DNA of 64,000 nt. Origin: Candidatus Pantoea deserta (lineage in GTDB: Bacteria > Pseudomonadota > Gammaproteobacteria > Enterobacterales > Enterobacteriaceae). Where the stretch lies: NCBI RefSeq assembly GCF_003813865.1, contig NZ_RMVG01000013.1, positions 1-64,000 of the forward strand, written 5' to 3'. The notes beneath the pieces are model-generated. The model was not told the origin of the DNA. It searched no databases and saw only the letters and a list, made by a program, of their open reading frames with translations. Made by a program: the position numbers and the translations under genes. Below are positions 18,976-28,440 of this stretch, in pieces; within the stretch, counting starts at the first letter, position 1, and every line of letters starts with the position of its first letter.

Positions 18976-20463
18976 TCAGGCCGGCTGAAACCGGCAGCGT
19001 GCCACCGCTTCGATCCAGCCCTGATAATTCTCCCGCATGGCCTGCGCCCGCTCGGCGCGCGGCTCCACGCGCGTGCCGCCCTGTAATGCCTGCATCTCGC
19101 TGCCCTGCCGCCACCAGCCGAGCACTTTGCCCGCGAGCAGCGCCGCGCCCAGCGCCGACACCTCTGCCGTGGGCGCGCGCAGCAGCGGCCGCTGCAACAC
19201 GTCCGCCTGTAGTTGCATCAGCCAGTCGTTGGCGGTGGCGCTGCCGTCAACGCAGAGCGCCGACAGCCGCTGGCCGCTGGCCTGCTCCATAGCAAAAAAC
19301 ACGTCGGCGATCTGATAGACGATCGACTCCAGCGCCACGCGCGCCAGCACGGCAGGCGTGGCGGCATCGGTCAGCCCACACACCATGCCGCGCGCTTTGA
19401 GATCCCACCACGGCGCGCCCAGGCCTGACAGCGCCGGGACAAAATAGATGCCCTGATGATGTTCAGTGGTCTGCGCCAGCGCGGTCAGCTCGCGCGGATC
19501 GCTGATGCCGAGCATCTTGCCCAGCCAGGCCGCGCCAGAGCCGGTATGGGTAATATTGCCTTCAAAAGCGAAGCGCAGTTCGCCGTCGTGCCAGGCCACC
19601 GTGGTGCTGAGTCCGTTGTCGGTCAGCAGCGGCGTCGCCATGGACATCATCAGCGAGGAGCCGGTGCCGTAGGTCGCCTTTACCACCTCTTCGTCGCCGC
19701 GCCGCTGCGCCTGAAGCGCCGCATGCGAATCGCCGATGCGCGCCAGGATCGGCGTGCCCGGCAGCAGGCCGGGAATATCGTCGATCGCCACCGCGCCCTG
19801 CTCGCTGGCCGAGGGCGCAATAACGGGCAGCGCAGCGCGCGGCAGCTGAAACAGCCGCAGCAGCTCGTCGTCCCAGCTGTTGCTGTGCAGGCTGTAGAGC
19901 TGAGTGCGCGCTGCGTTGGCGTGATCGGTCACGAACACCTCGCCCGCGCTGAGCTGCCAGCTCAGCCAGCTGTCCACCGTGCCGATGCACAGTTCGCCGG
20001 CGGCCGCGCGCGCCGCGCCGTCCGGGATCCCGGCCAGCATGCCGGTGAGTTTGGCCGCCGGGAACATCGGATCGACCGCCAGACCGGTCAGGCCGGTAAT
20101 GCGCGTGGCGTTGCCTGCGGCGCGCAGATCGCGACAAAAGGCTTCAGAACGGCGATCCTGCCAGCTGACCAGCGGCGTCAGAGGTTTGCCGTCGCGCCGC
20201 TGCCAGATCAGCACCGACTCGCGCTGGTTGCTGATGGCCACCGCCGCGACGCGCGCGCCATCGCACTGCGTCAGGCAGTCCGTCACCGCCTGTTTTACCG
20301 CCTGCCAGATCGCCAGGGGGTCCTGCTCCGCCAGCCCCGGCTGCGGATGCGACAGCGTCAGCGGCTGGCTGCCGCGCGCGACGACGCTGCCCTGACGATT
20401 GACGGCTATCGCTTTGGCATTAGTCGTGCCTTCGTCGATCGCCAGAATAAGGGCGTCTTCCAT
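18976..20463 (-). CDS. FGGY carbohydrate kinase (glycerol-kinase-like)
   Basis: This is a 495-residue sugar/polyol kinase. The first ATPase motif is DEGTTNAKA at 10-18 and the catalytic base is D245 in RIGDSHAAL, the same number as in E. coli GlpK. R81-E82 in NQRES and W101 in WQDRR also match GlpK substrate contacts, suggesting a glycerol-like end on the substrate. It is the last gene of the sugar operon, 2 bp after the transketolase C subunit, so the phosphorylated sugar is the likely transketolase substrate. D-apulose is one candidate, because its branched end resembles glycerol and it feeds a two-part transketolase in described apiose pathways. This is inference; glycerol kinase itself is unlikely in this context. 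Confidence 0.85.
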   Translation of the reverse strand: MEDALILAIDEGTTNAKAIAVNRQGSVVARGSQPLTLSHPQPGLAEQDPLAIWQAVKQAVTDCLTQCDGARVAAVAISNQRESVLIWQRRDGKPLTPLVSWQDRRSEAFCRDLRAAGNATRITGLTGLAVDPMFPAAKLTGMLAGIPDGAARAAAGELCIGTVDSWLSWQLSAGEVFVTDHANAARTQLYSLHSNSWDDELLRLFQLPRAALPVIAPSASEQGAVAIDDIPGLLPGTPILARIGDSHAALQAQRRGDEEVVKATYGTGSSLMMSMATPLLTDNGLSTTVAWHDGELRFAFEGNITHTGSGAAWLGKMLGISDPRELTALAQTTEHHQGIYFVPALSGLGAPWWDLKARGMVCGLTDAATPAVLARVALESIVYQIADVFFAMEQASGQRLSALCVDGSATANDWLMQLQADVLQRPLLRAPTAEVSALGAALLAGKVLGWWRQGSEMQALQGGTRVEPRAERAQAMRENYQGWIEAVARCRFQPA

Positions 20464-20465
20464 TA

Positions 20466-21410
20466 TCAGGCTCCCGTGCAGATGCGTACTGCGCTGTTAA
20501 CCACGCTCGCGGCGTCAATACCGTGACGGGCGCGGGTAGAGGCGCGATCGCCCGCGATAGCGTACTGCCCATCCGGAATGCCCAGCCGCAGCAGCGGAAT
20601 GCCGCAGCCGCCCTCGGCCAGCACCTCTGCCACCAGGCTGCCGACGCCGCCGTTGACGTTGTGCTCTTCTACCGTGATGACCGCTGGATAGTGATGTAAC
20701 AGGTTGCGCAGCTGTTGGGTATCGCAAGGTCTGATGGATGGAACGCCGATCACACCGGCTGAGATCCCTTTTTCAGCCAGTTGCTCCGCCGCGTGAACGA
20801 TCTCATGCACCGTCGATCCCATCGCCACCAGCGCAATATCTTTTCCTTCGCGCAGCTGGTCGATTTTGCCCGGTTCGAAGCGGTAGTTTTCGTCGTGCAG
20901 CTGCGGCAGATCTTTGCCATCAAGACGGATATAGACCGGGCCGACGTGCTCAAGGGCGTAGTCAATAATCTGACGGCACTCCAGCGGACAGGAGGGGGCA
21001 TAAATTTCGATATTGCCGAAGCCGCGCATTACCGCGATGTCGTCAATGCTGTGGTGGGTGCTGGCAAGCGGGCCGTAGCTGGCACCGGCGTTGAGACCAA
21101 ACAGCTTGACGTTGGTATTGTTGTAGCAGACGTCAACTTTGACCTGCTCGTTGGCGCGCGAAATCAGGAACGGCGCAGCGTTACAGGTGACGGCGATCTT
21201 ACCGCCCAGCGCCAGACCGGCGGCGGTGCCGACCAGCGTTTGCTCGGCGATGCCCACATTAACCAGCCGATCGGGAAACGCCTTAATAAAGGGAGAGATT
21301 TTGGCGGTTGAGGTGGAGTCCGCCACCACCGGCACCAGATCGACGCCGCGATTTACCGCGTCGATAAACGCGTCCACCATGACGTTAGCTAAGTGTTGCG
21401 CATTACTCAT
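20466..21410 (-). CDS. Transketolase-like protein, C-terminal subunit
   Basis: This 314-residue half-transketolase carries the pyrimidine-binding and C-terminal domains. VNVGIAEQTLVG near residue 53 supplies the catalytic glutamate that activates thiamine diphosphate. The C-terminal domain begins near residue 190. Its gene overlaps the N subunit gene by 8 bp, implying coupled translation and a heteromeric enzyme. Separate N and C subunits are common in sugar-specific transketolases, while housekeeping TktA is one chain. It should move a two-carbon ketol unit from the phosphorylated sugar to an acceptor aldose phosphate. Confidence 0.9.
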   Translation of the reverse strand: MSNAQHLANVMVDAFIDAVNRGVDLVPVVADSTSTAKISPFIKAFPDRLVNVGIAEQTLVGTAAGLALGGKIAVTCNAAPFLISRANEQVKVDVCYNNTNVKLFGLNAGASYGPLASTHHSIDDIAVMRGFGNIEIYAPSCPLECRQIIDYALEHVGPVYIRLDGKDLPQLHDENYRFEPGKIDQLREGKDIALVAMGSTVHEIVHAAEQLAEKGISAGVIGVPSIRPCDTQQLRNLLHHYPAVITVEEHNVNGGVGSLVAEVLAEGGCGIPLLRLGIPDGQYAIAGDRASTRARHGIDAASVVNSAVRICTGA

Positions 21411-22233
21411 CTTTCAGTTCCTCCAGGGCCAGTTCAATCTCTTCGCCTTTCGGCACGCGGTGGTGCCACTCCGCCTTACTCTGAATAAAGGAGATGCCAT
21501 ACCCTTTCTCGGTATGGGCTACGATCACCTGCGGCTTACCGTTCTGCGGCAGGCTCTCGATGGTATTCACGATCTGCGCCATGTCGTTGCCGTTGCACTC
21601 GGTGACCTCAAGGCCAAAGGCGCGCCATTTCTCCGGCAGCGGATCGGTGTTCATGATGTCGCGTGTCGCGCCCGCCAGTTGCAGTTTGTTCTTGTCGTTA
21701 ATGATGATCAGGTTATCAAGACCATAATGAGCCGCGACCAGCGCCGCCTCCCAGTTGCTGCCCTCCGCCAGCTCGCCGTCGCCGGTCACCACGAAAATGC
21801 GTCGCTTGCTGCCATCTTTTTTCGCCGCCAGCGCCAGTCCTACCGCCACCGGCAGGCCGTGGCCGAGCGCGCCGGTATTCAGCTCGACGCCCGGCGTTTT
21901 CTGCCGCACCGGATGGCCTGGCAGATGCGAATCTGAGTGCTGATAGGTCGCCAGCCAGTCGGCAGGAAAATAGCCCGCTTCGGCCAGCACGCAGTAATAT
22001 CCGCCCACCGCATGGCCCTTCGACTGGATATAGATGTCGCGCTGCGGGTCGTCGATGCGATCCGGCGCGCAGTTCAGAATGCGAAAGTAAAGCGCGGTGA
22101 CAATGTCCGCCTGCGACAGATCGGCTCCGGTATGGCCGCCCGCCGGGCTGCCCGCGTTTAGCTGAATAATGCGGCGGCGCACGGCGCGCGCCTTACGCTG
22201 TAATTCGTCGACCGGAAGTTTGAAAGGATTCAT
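21403..22233 (-). CDS. Transketolase-like protein, N-terminal subunit
   Basis: This is the thiamine-diphosphate-binding half of a split transketolase, 276 residues. The cofactor motif starts GDGELAEGSNWEAA near 152 and ends about 30 residues on at the INDKN asparagine. Other active-site histidines are in SPAGGHTGADLS, KGHAVGGYY and LGHGLPVAVG. AGAGGTG-type ribosome sequence precedes the ATG. A terminator and an AT-rich palindrome separate this gene from the upstream permease, so the kinase-transketolase part may have its own regulated promoter. Confidence 0.92.
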   Translation of the reverse strand: MNPFKLPVDELQRKARAVRRRIIQLNAGSPAGGHTGADLSQADIVTALYFRILNCAPDRIDDPQRDIYIQSKGHAVGGYYCVLAEAGYFPADWLATYQHSDSHLPGHPVRQKTPGVELNTGALGHGLPVAVGLALAAKKDGSKRRIFVVTGDGELAEGSNWEAALVAAHYGLDNLIIINDKNKLQLAGATRDIMNTDPLPEKWRAFGLEVTECNGNDMAQIVNTIESLPQNGKPQVIVAHTEKGYGISFIQSKAEWHHRVPKGEEIELALEELKDE

Positions 22234-22262
22234 ACAACACCTCTGAATTTAAAATCATGATC

Positions 22263-22274
22263 GAATATATATTC
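22263..22274. promoter_or_regulatory. Candidate regulator operator before transketolase genes
   Basis: GAATATATATTC is a perfect palindrome, read as GAATA-TA-TATTC. It lies 30 bp before the transketolase N gene. The same GAATA-N2-TATTC architecture is found once more, between the binding-protein gene and the divergent SorC-type regulator. The shared design suggests one repressor acts at both places. Confidence 0.55.
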
Positions 22275-22283
22275 ATACTGAGT

Positions 22284-22321
22284 AAAAAAAGGGGTGCAGC
22301 AAAGGTGGATGCCTGCACCTC
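22284..22321 (-). terminator. Internal terminator between permease and transketolase genes
   Basis: On the minus strand GGTGCAG and CTGCACC pair across a 13-nt loop, then CC and TTTTTTT follow. It sits just after the permease stop and before the candidate operator. It probably keeps transporter transcripts from reading fully into the metabolic genes. Confidence 0.75.
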
Positions 22322-22327
22322 AACCGA

Positions 22328-23434
22328 TTAAGTCTTTGACGGCTCGCCCTCCTCGATCAGCGCCTTCTGCGCCACCACCGCCGCTTTCTGCTGCATGCGG
22401 TTCTGCATCTGGTCAATGATGACGGCGATAATAATGACGATGCCCTTGATCACCATCTGCCAGAATTCACTGACGCCCATCATAATCAGGCCGTCGGCGA
22501 GAAAGCCGATAACAAATGCGCCCACCAGCGTGCCGAGAATGGTGCCGCGGCCGCCTGCCAGCGACGTTCCCCCCAGTACCACCGCCGCGATGGCGTTCAT
22601 TTCAAAGGAGGTGCCGTTCGCCGGATGGCTGGCCACCAGCTGCGACGACACCACGATGCCCGCAATCGCCGCGCAGAAGCCGGAAAGGGTATAAACCCAA
22701 ATCTTCACCTGTTTGACCTTCACCCCGGACAGCTCGGCGGCGCGTTCGTTGTCGCCAATGGCGTAGACCTGACGGCCAAACGGCAGGCGGCGCGCGACAT
22801 AGGCGATCGCGATGGCCAGCACGATCATCATCCAGATAGCGTATGGCAGGCCAAGCAGCGACCCGGCGCCGATGCGGTCAAAACCGGTATTGCCGAGCAG
22901 CGGATTGCCCTGAAGTCCGGGGAAGGTCTCGCCGCCGGAGGTCAGCATCGCCGCGCCGCGCAGGATATACATGGTGCCGAGCGTGCAGATAAAGGGGGCG
23001 ACGTTGTAGCGCGTGATAATCCAGCCGTTGGCCGCGCCGATAATCCCGCCCACCAGCAATACCAGCGGCACAATCACCCAGACGCTGGGAAAGATGGCGA
23101 TGCCGAACATCGGCAAAACGATCCCTTTGGTGATCAGCCAGCCGGCAATCATGCCGCACAGCCCCAGGGTTGCGCCGATAGAGAGGTCGATACCGGCGGT
23201 AATGATCACAAAGGTGATGCCCAGCGCCAGAAAGGCGTTAATCGCGATGTGTTTCACCATAATCACCAGACTGCCCGGCGCGAGAAAGTCCGGCACGGTA
23301 AGCGCGAAAAAGCCTACGATTAAAAACAGCGCGATAAAGGTGCGCAGCTTCAGCAGCAGCAGAATAATGCTCTCGCGCGAGTTGAACGCCTTCGCCGGTC
23401 TTCCCGCCATCGTCATAGCGTTGTTGCCTTTCAT
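22328..23434 (-). CDS. Rbs-type ABC sugar importer, permease
   Basis: This 368-residue inner-membrane permease of the RbsC/XylH family has about 8-10 helices. Diagnostic segments include GITFVIITAGIDLSIGATLG near 75 and AIAAVVLGGTSLAGGRGTILG near 280, the loop that contacts the ATPase. A polar N-terminal tail of about 30 residues and a charged C-terminal tail lie in the cytoplasm. The gene begins 2 bp after the ATPase stop. With the binding protein and the double ATPase it forms a complete pentose-type importer. Confidence 0.93.
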   Translation of the reverse strand: MKGNNAMTMAGRPAKAFNSRESIILLLLKLRTFIALFLIVGFFALTVPDFLAPGSLVIMVKHIAINAFLALGITFVIITAGIDLSIGATLGLCGMIAGWLITKGIVLPMFGIAIFPSVWVIVPLVLLVGGIIGAANGWIITRYNVAPFICTLGTMYILRGAAMLTSGGETFPGLQGNPLLGNTGFDRIGAGSLLGLPYAIWMMIVLAIAIAYVARRLPFGRQVYAIGDNERAAELSGVKVKQVKIWVYTLSGFCAAIAGIVVSSQLVASHPANGTSFEMNAIAAVVLGGTSLAGGRGTILGTLVGAFVIGFLADGLIMMGVSEFWQMVIKGIVIIIAVIIDQMQNRMQQKAAVVAQKALIEEGEPSKT

Positions 23435-23436
23435 GC

Positions 23437-24951
23437 TCAGAACCCCTGTGCGCTTGCTTTGACCAGCGCTGACTCTTCCGCGTCACCGCGCATCATGTCA
23501 GCCGTAAGTTTGCCGCCCGACATCACCAGAATGCGGTCGGCTACCGCCATGATCTCTTTTAAATCTGAGGTGGAGAACAGCACCGCAATGCCCTGCTCCG
23601 ACAGCCGCACCATCATGCGGAACACCTCGGCCTTCGCGCCGACGTCAATGCCGCGGCTCGGCTCGTCCAGCAGCAGCAGGCGCGGACTGGTCAGCAGCGA
23701 GCGGCCAATCACCACTTTCTGCTGATTGCCGCCGCTCAGCGCGCTGATGGCGACCTCCGGCGAGGAGATTTTGATCGCCAGATTGCCCACGGTTTGCGTA
23801 ACCGCCTCCTGCTCCTGCTGCTGCGCGATGGCGAAACGTCCCGACAGGCGGCGCCACAGGCTGGCGATGGTGAGGTTGCTGGACACCGAAGACGCCGGGA
23901 AAATCCCGGCGCGCTTGCGATCCTCCGGCACCAGGCTCATGCCCATACGGATGCGCTCGGCGGGCGGCAACCGCGTCGGCACCGGTTTGCTGTCGAGCCA
24001 GACCTTGCCGAGATAGCTGCGCTCGCTGCCGAGCAGGCATTCAAACAGCTCGGTGCGCCCCGCGCCCATCAGCCCGTAGATGCCGACAATCTCACCGGCG
24101 CGCACGTTAAAGGTAACGTCGTCAACCAGCGTATTGCCGTTGGGACTGACGCAGGTGAGATGCTCCACTTCCAGCACCGCCGCGCCAAAGGCGCGTCCGT
24201 CGGGCAGGAAGTTGCTCATCGGCTCGCTGCCGAGCATTTCCCGCACGATCCAGGGCACGTCGATGTCGCTGACCCTGGCCTCCGCCTGAAAGCGGCCGTC
24301 GCGCAGAATGGTAATCATGTCGCCAATCGCCATCAGTTCTTCGAGGCGATGGGAGATGTAGATAATAGAGACCCCCTGACGCGTCAGTTCACGGATGACG
24401 CGGAACAGCACTTCTACCTCGGTTTTACTCAGCGCCGAGGTGGGTTCGTCGAGGATCAATATATCGGCGTCTTCCGCCAGCGCCCTGGCAATCTCCACCA
24501 GCTGCTGTTGACCCACCTTGAGATTGCCGACCAGCTCTTTCGGCGAGATGGGCTGATCGAGGCGCGCCATCAGCGCGGCGGCGCGCCGCTCCTGTTCGGC
24601 TTCATTAATGGGCATAATGCCGCGTTGCAGCTCGCGGCCGAGAAAGATGTTTTCCGCCACCGACAGGTTTTCAAACAGGTTTAGCTCCTGATGCACCATG
24701 CCGATGCCCAGCTTCGCGGCGGCGCGCGTGCTGTTCAACACCACTTTTTCGCCGTTAAGAAACAGCTCGCCGCTGGTCGGCTGCTGTACGCCTGCGAGGA
24801 TTTTCATCAGGGTCGATTTGCCTGCGCCGTTTTCGCCGATGATCACGTTGACCTTGCCGCGCCAGACGCGGTAGTCGACGCTGTCCAGCGCCAGCGTGCC
24901 GGGAAACAGCATAGAGACACCGTGCGCGCTCAGGATGATGTCGTCGCTCAT
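23437..24951 (-). CDS. Rbs-type ABC sugar importer, double ATPase
   Basis: This 504-residue protein has two fused nucleotide-binding domains. The first has a canonical Walker A (GENGAGKST near 39), signature LKVGQQQLVEIARAL and Walker B ILILDEPTSAL. The second has the degenerate Walker A usual for RbsA-type proteins (GLMGAGRTEL), with signature LSGGNQQKVVIGRSL. It powers import by the adjacent permease. It overlaps the DUF2291 lipoprotein gene by 4 bp (ATGA), showing translational coupling within the operon. Confidence 0.94.
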   Translation of the reverse strand: MSDDIILSAHGVSMLFPGTLALDSVDYRVWRGKVNVIIGENGAGKSTLMKILAGVQQPTSGELFLNGEKVVLNSTRAAAKLGIGMVHQELNLFENLSVAENIFLGRELQRGIMPINEAEQERRAAALMARLDQPISPKELVGNLKVGQQQLVEIARALAEDADILILDEPTSALSKTEVEVLFRVIRELTRQGVSIIYISHRLEELMAIGDMITILRDGRFQAEARVSDIDVPWIVREMLGSEPMSNFLPDGRAFGAAVLEVEHLTCVSPNGNTLVDDVTFNVRAGEIVGIYGLMGAGRTELFECLLGSERSYLGKVWLDSKPVPTRLPPAERIRMGMSLVPEDRKRAGIFPASSVSSNLTIASLWRRLSGRFAIAQQQEQEAVTQTVGNLAIKISSPEVAISALSGGNQQKVVIGRSLLTSPRLLLLDEPSRGIDVGAKAEVFRMMVRLSEQGIAVLFSTSDLKEIMAVADRILVMSGGKLTADMMRGDAEESALVKASAQGF

Positions 24952-25556
24952 GGCGTCGCCCCCTGCTTCAGCTCGACCGCCATCACGTCGTTAACCACGC
25001 CATGACCCATCTCTACCGCCAGCAGCGCCTGCGCCGGTTTGCCTACCCAGCTCGCGTCAACGGCGGGCAGCTGCTGCACCGCATGGCGGTTCAGCGCGCG
25101 GGTCAGCTGCGCGTACTGCACCTGATTGGTAAACTCTTCAAAGCGGACCCCCGCCGCATCGCGCAGCGCGTTGCTGCGGATCACCGGCCCCAGGTTCACT
25201 TTTACCGGCTTGCCGTTCAGGGTCAGCGTCAGAGAGCGCTCGCGCTGATTGCTGTCGTCCAGCGCCGCAACCGTGCCGCTGGCGCGCACAAAGACGCTTT
25301 CGCTGCCGCCTGCCCTGACCGTGCTGCTTTTGGTTTCCATATCCGCCCAGCTCATCGCGTGCTGGTGCGCGGTGTCGAGCACCCGGCTTTGCCAGCTCGA
25401 TTCGGCAATCTGCTGCGGCGTCTGATTGCTGTAGCTCGGTTTCGCATGGGGATCTTTCGGCATGATCGGATTGCCGCTGGCGTCCAGATCCACCACGGTA
25501 CAGCCGCCTGTTGTCAACGTCAGGATGACGATCAGCACAGCGCTTATCCGACTCAT
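24948..25556 (-). CDS. DUF2291 family periplasmic lipoprotein
   Basis: This 202-residue protein has a short signal peptide and a lipobox, TLTTGGC, with the lipid-bearing cysteine at 19. The rest is a soluble periplasmic domain (ESSWQSRVLDTAHQHA, ATPAQ-rich C-terminus). DUF2291 proteins recur in Rbs-like sugar operons, but no function has been assigned that I know of. It sits between the binding-protein and ATPase genes, so it may help deliver the substrate or process a sugar derivative near the membrane. Residue S rather than D follows no strict sorting rule here, and inner or outer membrane placement is uncertain. Confidence 0.82.
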   Translation of the reverse strand: MSRISAVLIVILTLTTGGCTVVDLDASGNPIMPKDPHAKPSYSNQTPQQIAESSWQSRVLDTAHQHAMSWADMETKSSTVRAGGSESVFVRASGTVAALDDSNQRERSLTLTLNGKPVKVNLGPVIRSNALRDAAGVRFEEFTNQVQYAQLTRALNRHAVQQLPAVDASWVGKPAQALLAVEMGHGVVNDVMAVELKQGATP

Positions 25557-25567
25557 GCCGCCTCCGC

Positions 25568-26512
<945 letters not shown>

Positions 26513-26523
26513 TTATTCTCCGC

Positions 26524-26557
26524 TTGAATAAATATTCAATTGCGATTTTATATTCAT
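26524..26557. promoter_or_regulatory. Candidate operators of the sugar operon
   Basis: TTGAATA-AA-TATTCAA (26524-26539) is a perfect 7-bp-arm inverted repeat in the divergent promoter region. A partial second copy, GATTT-TA-TATTC, lies 18 bp further on. Both share GAATA-N2-TATTC with the palindrome before the transketolase genes. A separate CCTGGT-N7-ACCAGG repeat (26652-26670) lies 23 bp before the regulator start and could serve autoregulation. Confidence 0.6.
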
Positions 26558-26692
26558 TATGACTATGCACCTGCTCCGGCCGGGCGCGCAACCCGGATTG
26601 TTTAAAAAGCGAAAAGGATCACAAAATGTCCTGCGTTGTGATTTGCGGCATCCTGGTTAACAATACCAGGCCGATACAGAGAGGAAGGATGA

Positions 26693-27640
26693 ATGGCGAA
26701 ACAGGATGAGCAACGGCTGATGGTGAAGATTGCTACGCTTTACTACAGCGAAGGGATGAAACAGTCAGAGATCGCACAGCTGCTGAAATTGTCGCAGTCG
26801 TTTGTCTCGCGCATTCTTAACCGCAGCGTGAAAGAAGGCGTGGTGAAGATCAGCGTCGTTCCCCCCGCCAATGTCTTCCCGGCGCTGGAGAAGGCGATCG
26901 AACAGACCTACGGGCTGCCGCAGGCGATTGTGGTAGACGTGGCGGAATCCGCCTCATCGCAGCAGATTAAACAGGCCATTGGCTCGGCGGCGGCGCACTA
27001 TCTGGAAACCCGCCTGCGCGCCGACGAGCTGATCGGCATCTCCTCCTGGAGCGGCACCATTCGCGCGATGGTGGATGCGCTGCATCCGCTAAACGTGCCC
27101 TGTAAAGGGGTGATCCAGCTGCTGGGCGGCGTGGGGGCCAATGGCAACGTGCAGGCCACCATTCTGACGCAGAACCTGGCGGCCCTGCTTAACTGCTCCT
27201 GCTGGCTGCTGCCGTCGCAGTCGATTGAGCACTCGGTGCAGGATCGTCAGCGATTAGCCGCCAACCCCGACGTGGCGGAGGTGCTGGAGAAGTTTGAACA
27301 GGTGGATCTGGCGATTGTCGGCATTGGCGACCTGGAGCCATCGGCGCTACTGCGCAACTCCGGCAACTATTACGATGAAGAGATGCTGCGCACGCTGGCC
27401 CAGCGCGGCGCGGTCGGCGACATCTGCCTGCACTACTTCGACGCGCAGGGCCAGCCGGTGCTGCGTCCGGAAGAAGATCCGGTGATCGGTATGGAACTGA
27501 GCCAGGTGCGGCAGTGCCCGCAGGTCGTGGCGCTGGCGGGCGGCAAAGAGAAAGCGCACGCCATTCGCGGCGCACTGCGCGGCGGCTACGTCAACGTGTT
27601 GATTGTGGATTACCCCACCGCGCGTCTGCTGGTGGAGTAA
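26693..27640 (+). CDS. SorC/DeoR-type sugar-binding transcriptional regulator
   Basis: This 315-residue repressor has an N-terminal helix-turn-helix (KQSEIAQLLKLSQSFVSRIL, about 24-43) and a C-terminal sugar-phosphate-binding domain of the SorC type (ELIGISSWSGTIRAM, IQLLGGVGANG, DLAIVGIGDLEP). Relatives such as LsrR respond to the phosphorylated substrate made by the operon kinase. It is divergent from the transporter operon across a 183-bp region holding the matching palindromes. This supports control of both the transporter and the transketolase-kinase genes. The start follows AGAGGAAGG. Confidence 0.92.
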   Translation: MAKQDEQRLMVKIATLYYSEGMKQSEIAQLLKLSQSFVSRILNRSVKEGVVKISVVPPANVFPALEKAIEQTYGLPQAIVVDVAESASSQQIKQAIGSAAAHYLETRLRADELIGISSWSGTIRAMVDALHPLNVPCKGVIQLLGGVGANGNVQATILTQNLAALLNCSCWLLPSQSIEHSVQDRQRLAANPDVAEVLEKFEQVDLAIVGIGDLEPSALLRNSGNYYDEEMLRTLAQRGAVGDICLHYFDAQGQPVLRPEEDPVIGMELSQVRQCPQVVALAGGKEKAHAIRGALRGGYVNVLIVDYPTARLLVE

Positions 27641-27643
27641 GGG

Positions 27644-28270
27644 TTAAATGGTGCGGTACGCCGTGGTGACTTTCCACAGATAACGCGGGGCCTGCGCGGC
27701 CGGATGTTTGTTCTGGACGTGCTGGTAAAATTCGTCCGGCGACATGGCGTTAATCATGGCGATCGCCCGATCGCGGTCGCGGGAGAAGGTGCGCAGCAGC
27801 GCGCCCGCGCCATTGGCGTAAGAGACGATGGTGGCGTAGCGCAGCGTCAGCGGATCGCGGATGCCTGACAGCGCCGACTCTTGCAGGATTTTGAGATAGG
27901 CGGTGCCAATATCGATATTTTTCGCCGGATCGCGCAGCTCGGCCGTCGAGGGCTGGCCGCGACGTCCCTGCGCGCGATAAACCTCCCGGCCCGCCGTCGA
28001 GGCTTTAATCTGCATCAGGCCGACCGCGTTAGAGCGGCTGACCACGCCAGGATTGCCGCCCGATTCGACAGTAATAATGGCGCTGATCAGCTTCTCATCA
28101 ACGCCATAATGACTGGCGGCATCTTCGGTGAACATCGCCCAGGCCGCATTGATATTTGACGGCGGCGCCTGGGTTAACGGCGTGTTTCGCTGTTTAACAA
28201 TCTGTTTTGGCGGTTCGCTGGCGCAGCCTGCCAGCAGCAGTGCAGAGAGGGCAAGGTATCGAAATTTCAC
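27644..28270 (-). CDS. emtA: Membrane-bound endo-type lytic transglycosylase
   Basis: This 208-residue outer-membrane lipoprotein cleaves peptidoglycan within glycan strands, forming anhydromuramic acid. The signal ends at a lipobox LLLAGC. The SLT domain begins near residue 40 with the catalytic glutamate in IITVESGGNPGVV, followed by SNAVGLMQIKAST and SYANGAGALL. The GTG start is preferred over a TTG one codon earlier because it gives the E. coli-like MKFRYLAL. The neighbour ldcA is divergent, the E. coli order; in E. coli ycgR is also adjacent but here is separated by the sugar operon. Confidence 0.93.
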   Translation of the reverse strand: MKFRYLALSALLLAGCASEPPKQIVKQRNTPLTQAPPSNINAAWAMFTEDAASHYGVDEKLISAIITVESGGNPGVVSRSNAVGLMQIKASTAGREVYRAQGRRGQPSTAELRDPAKNIDIGTAYLKILQESALSGIRDPLTLRYATIVSYANGAGALLRTFSRDRDRAIAMINAMSPDEFYQHVQNKHPAAQAPRYLWKVTTAYRTI

Positions 28271-28440
28271 CAATTATTCATCCTGATGCAATAGGGTCGC
28301 AGGCTATCATACCTGGCGCGCGCGGCAGCAAAATTACCGTTTATCCTAATTGCGCAAAAAAGCGCGCGGCGCAGTGACTTCCGTCGCGCTTTTCGTCATC
28401 ATCGGCCAGATAATCGCCCGCTAACCGCAGGAATAGCTTT

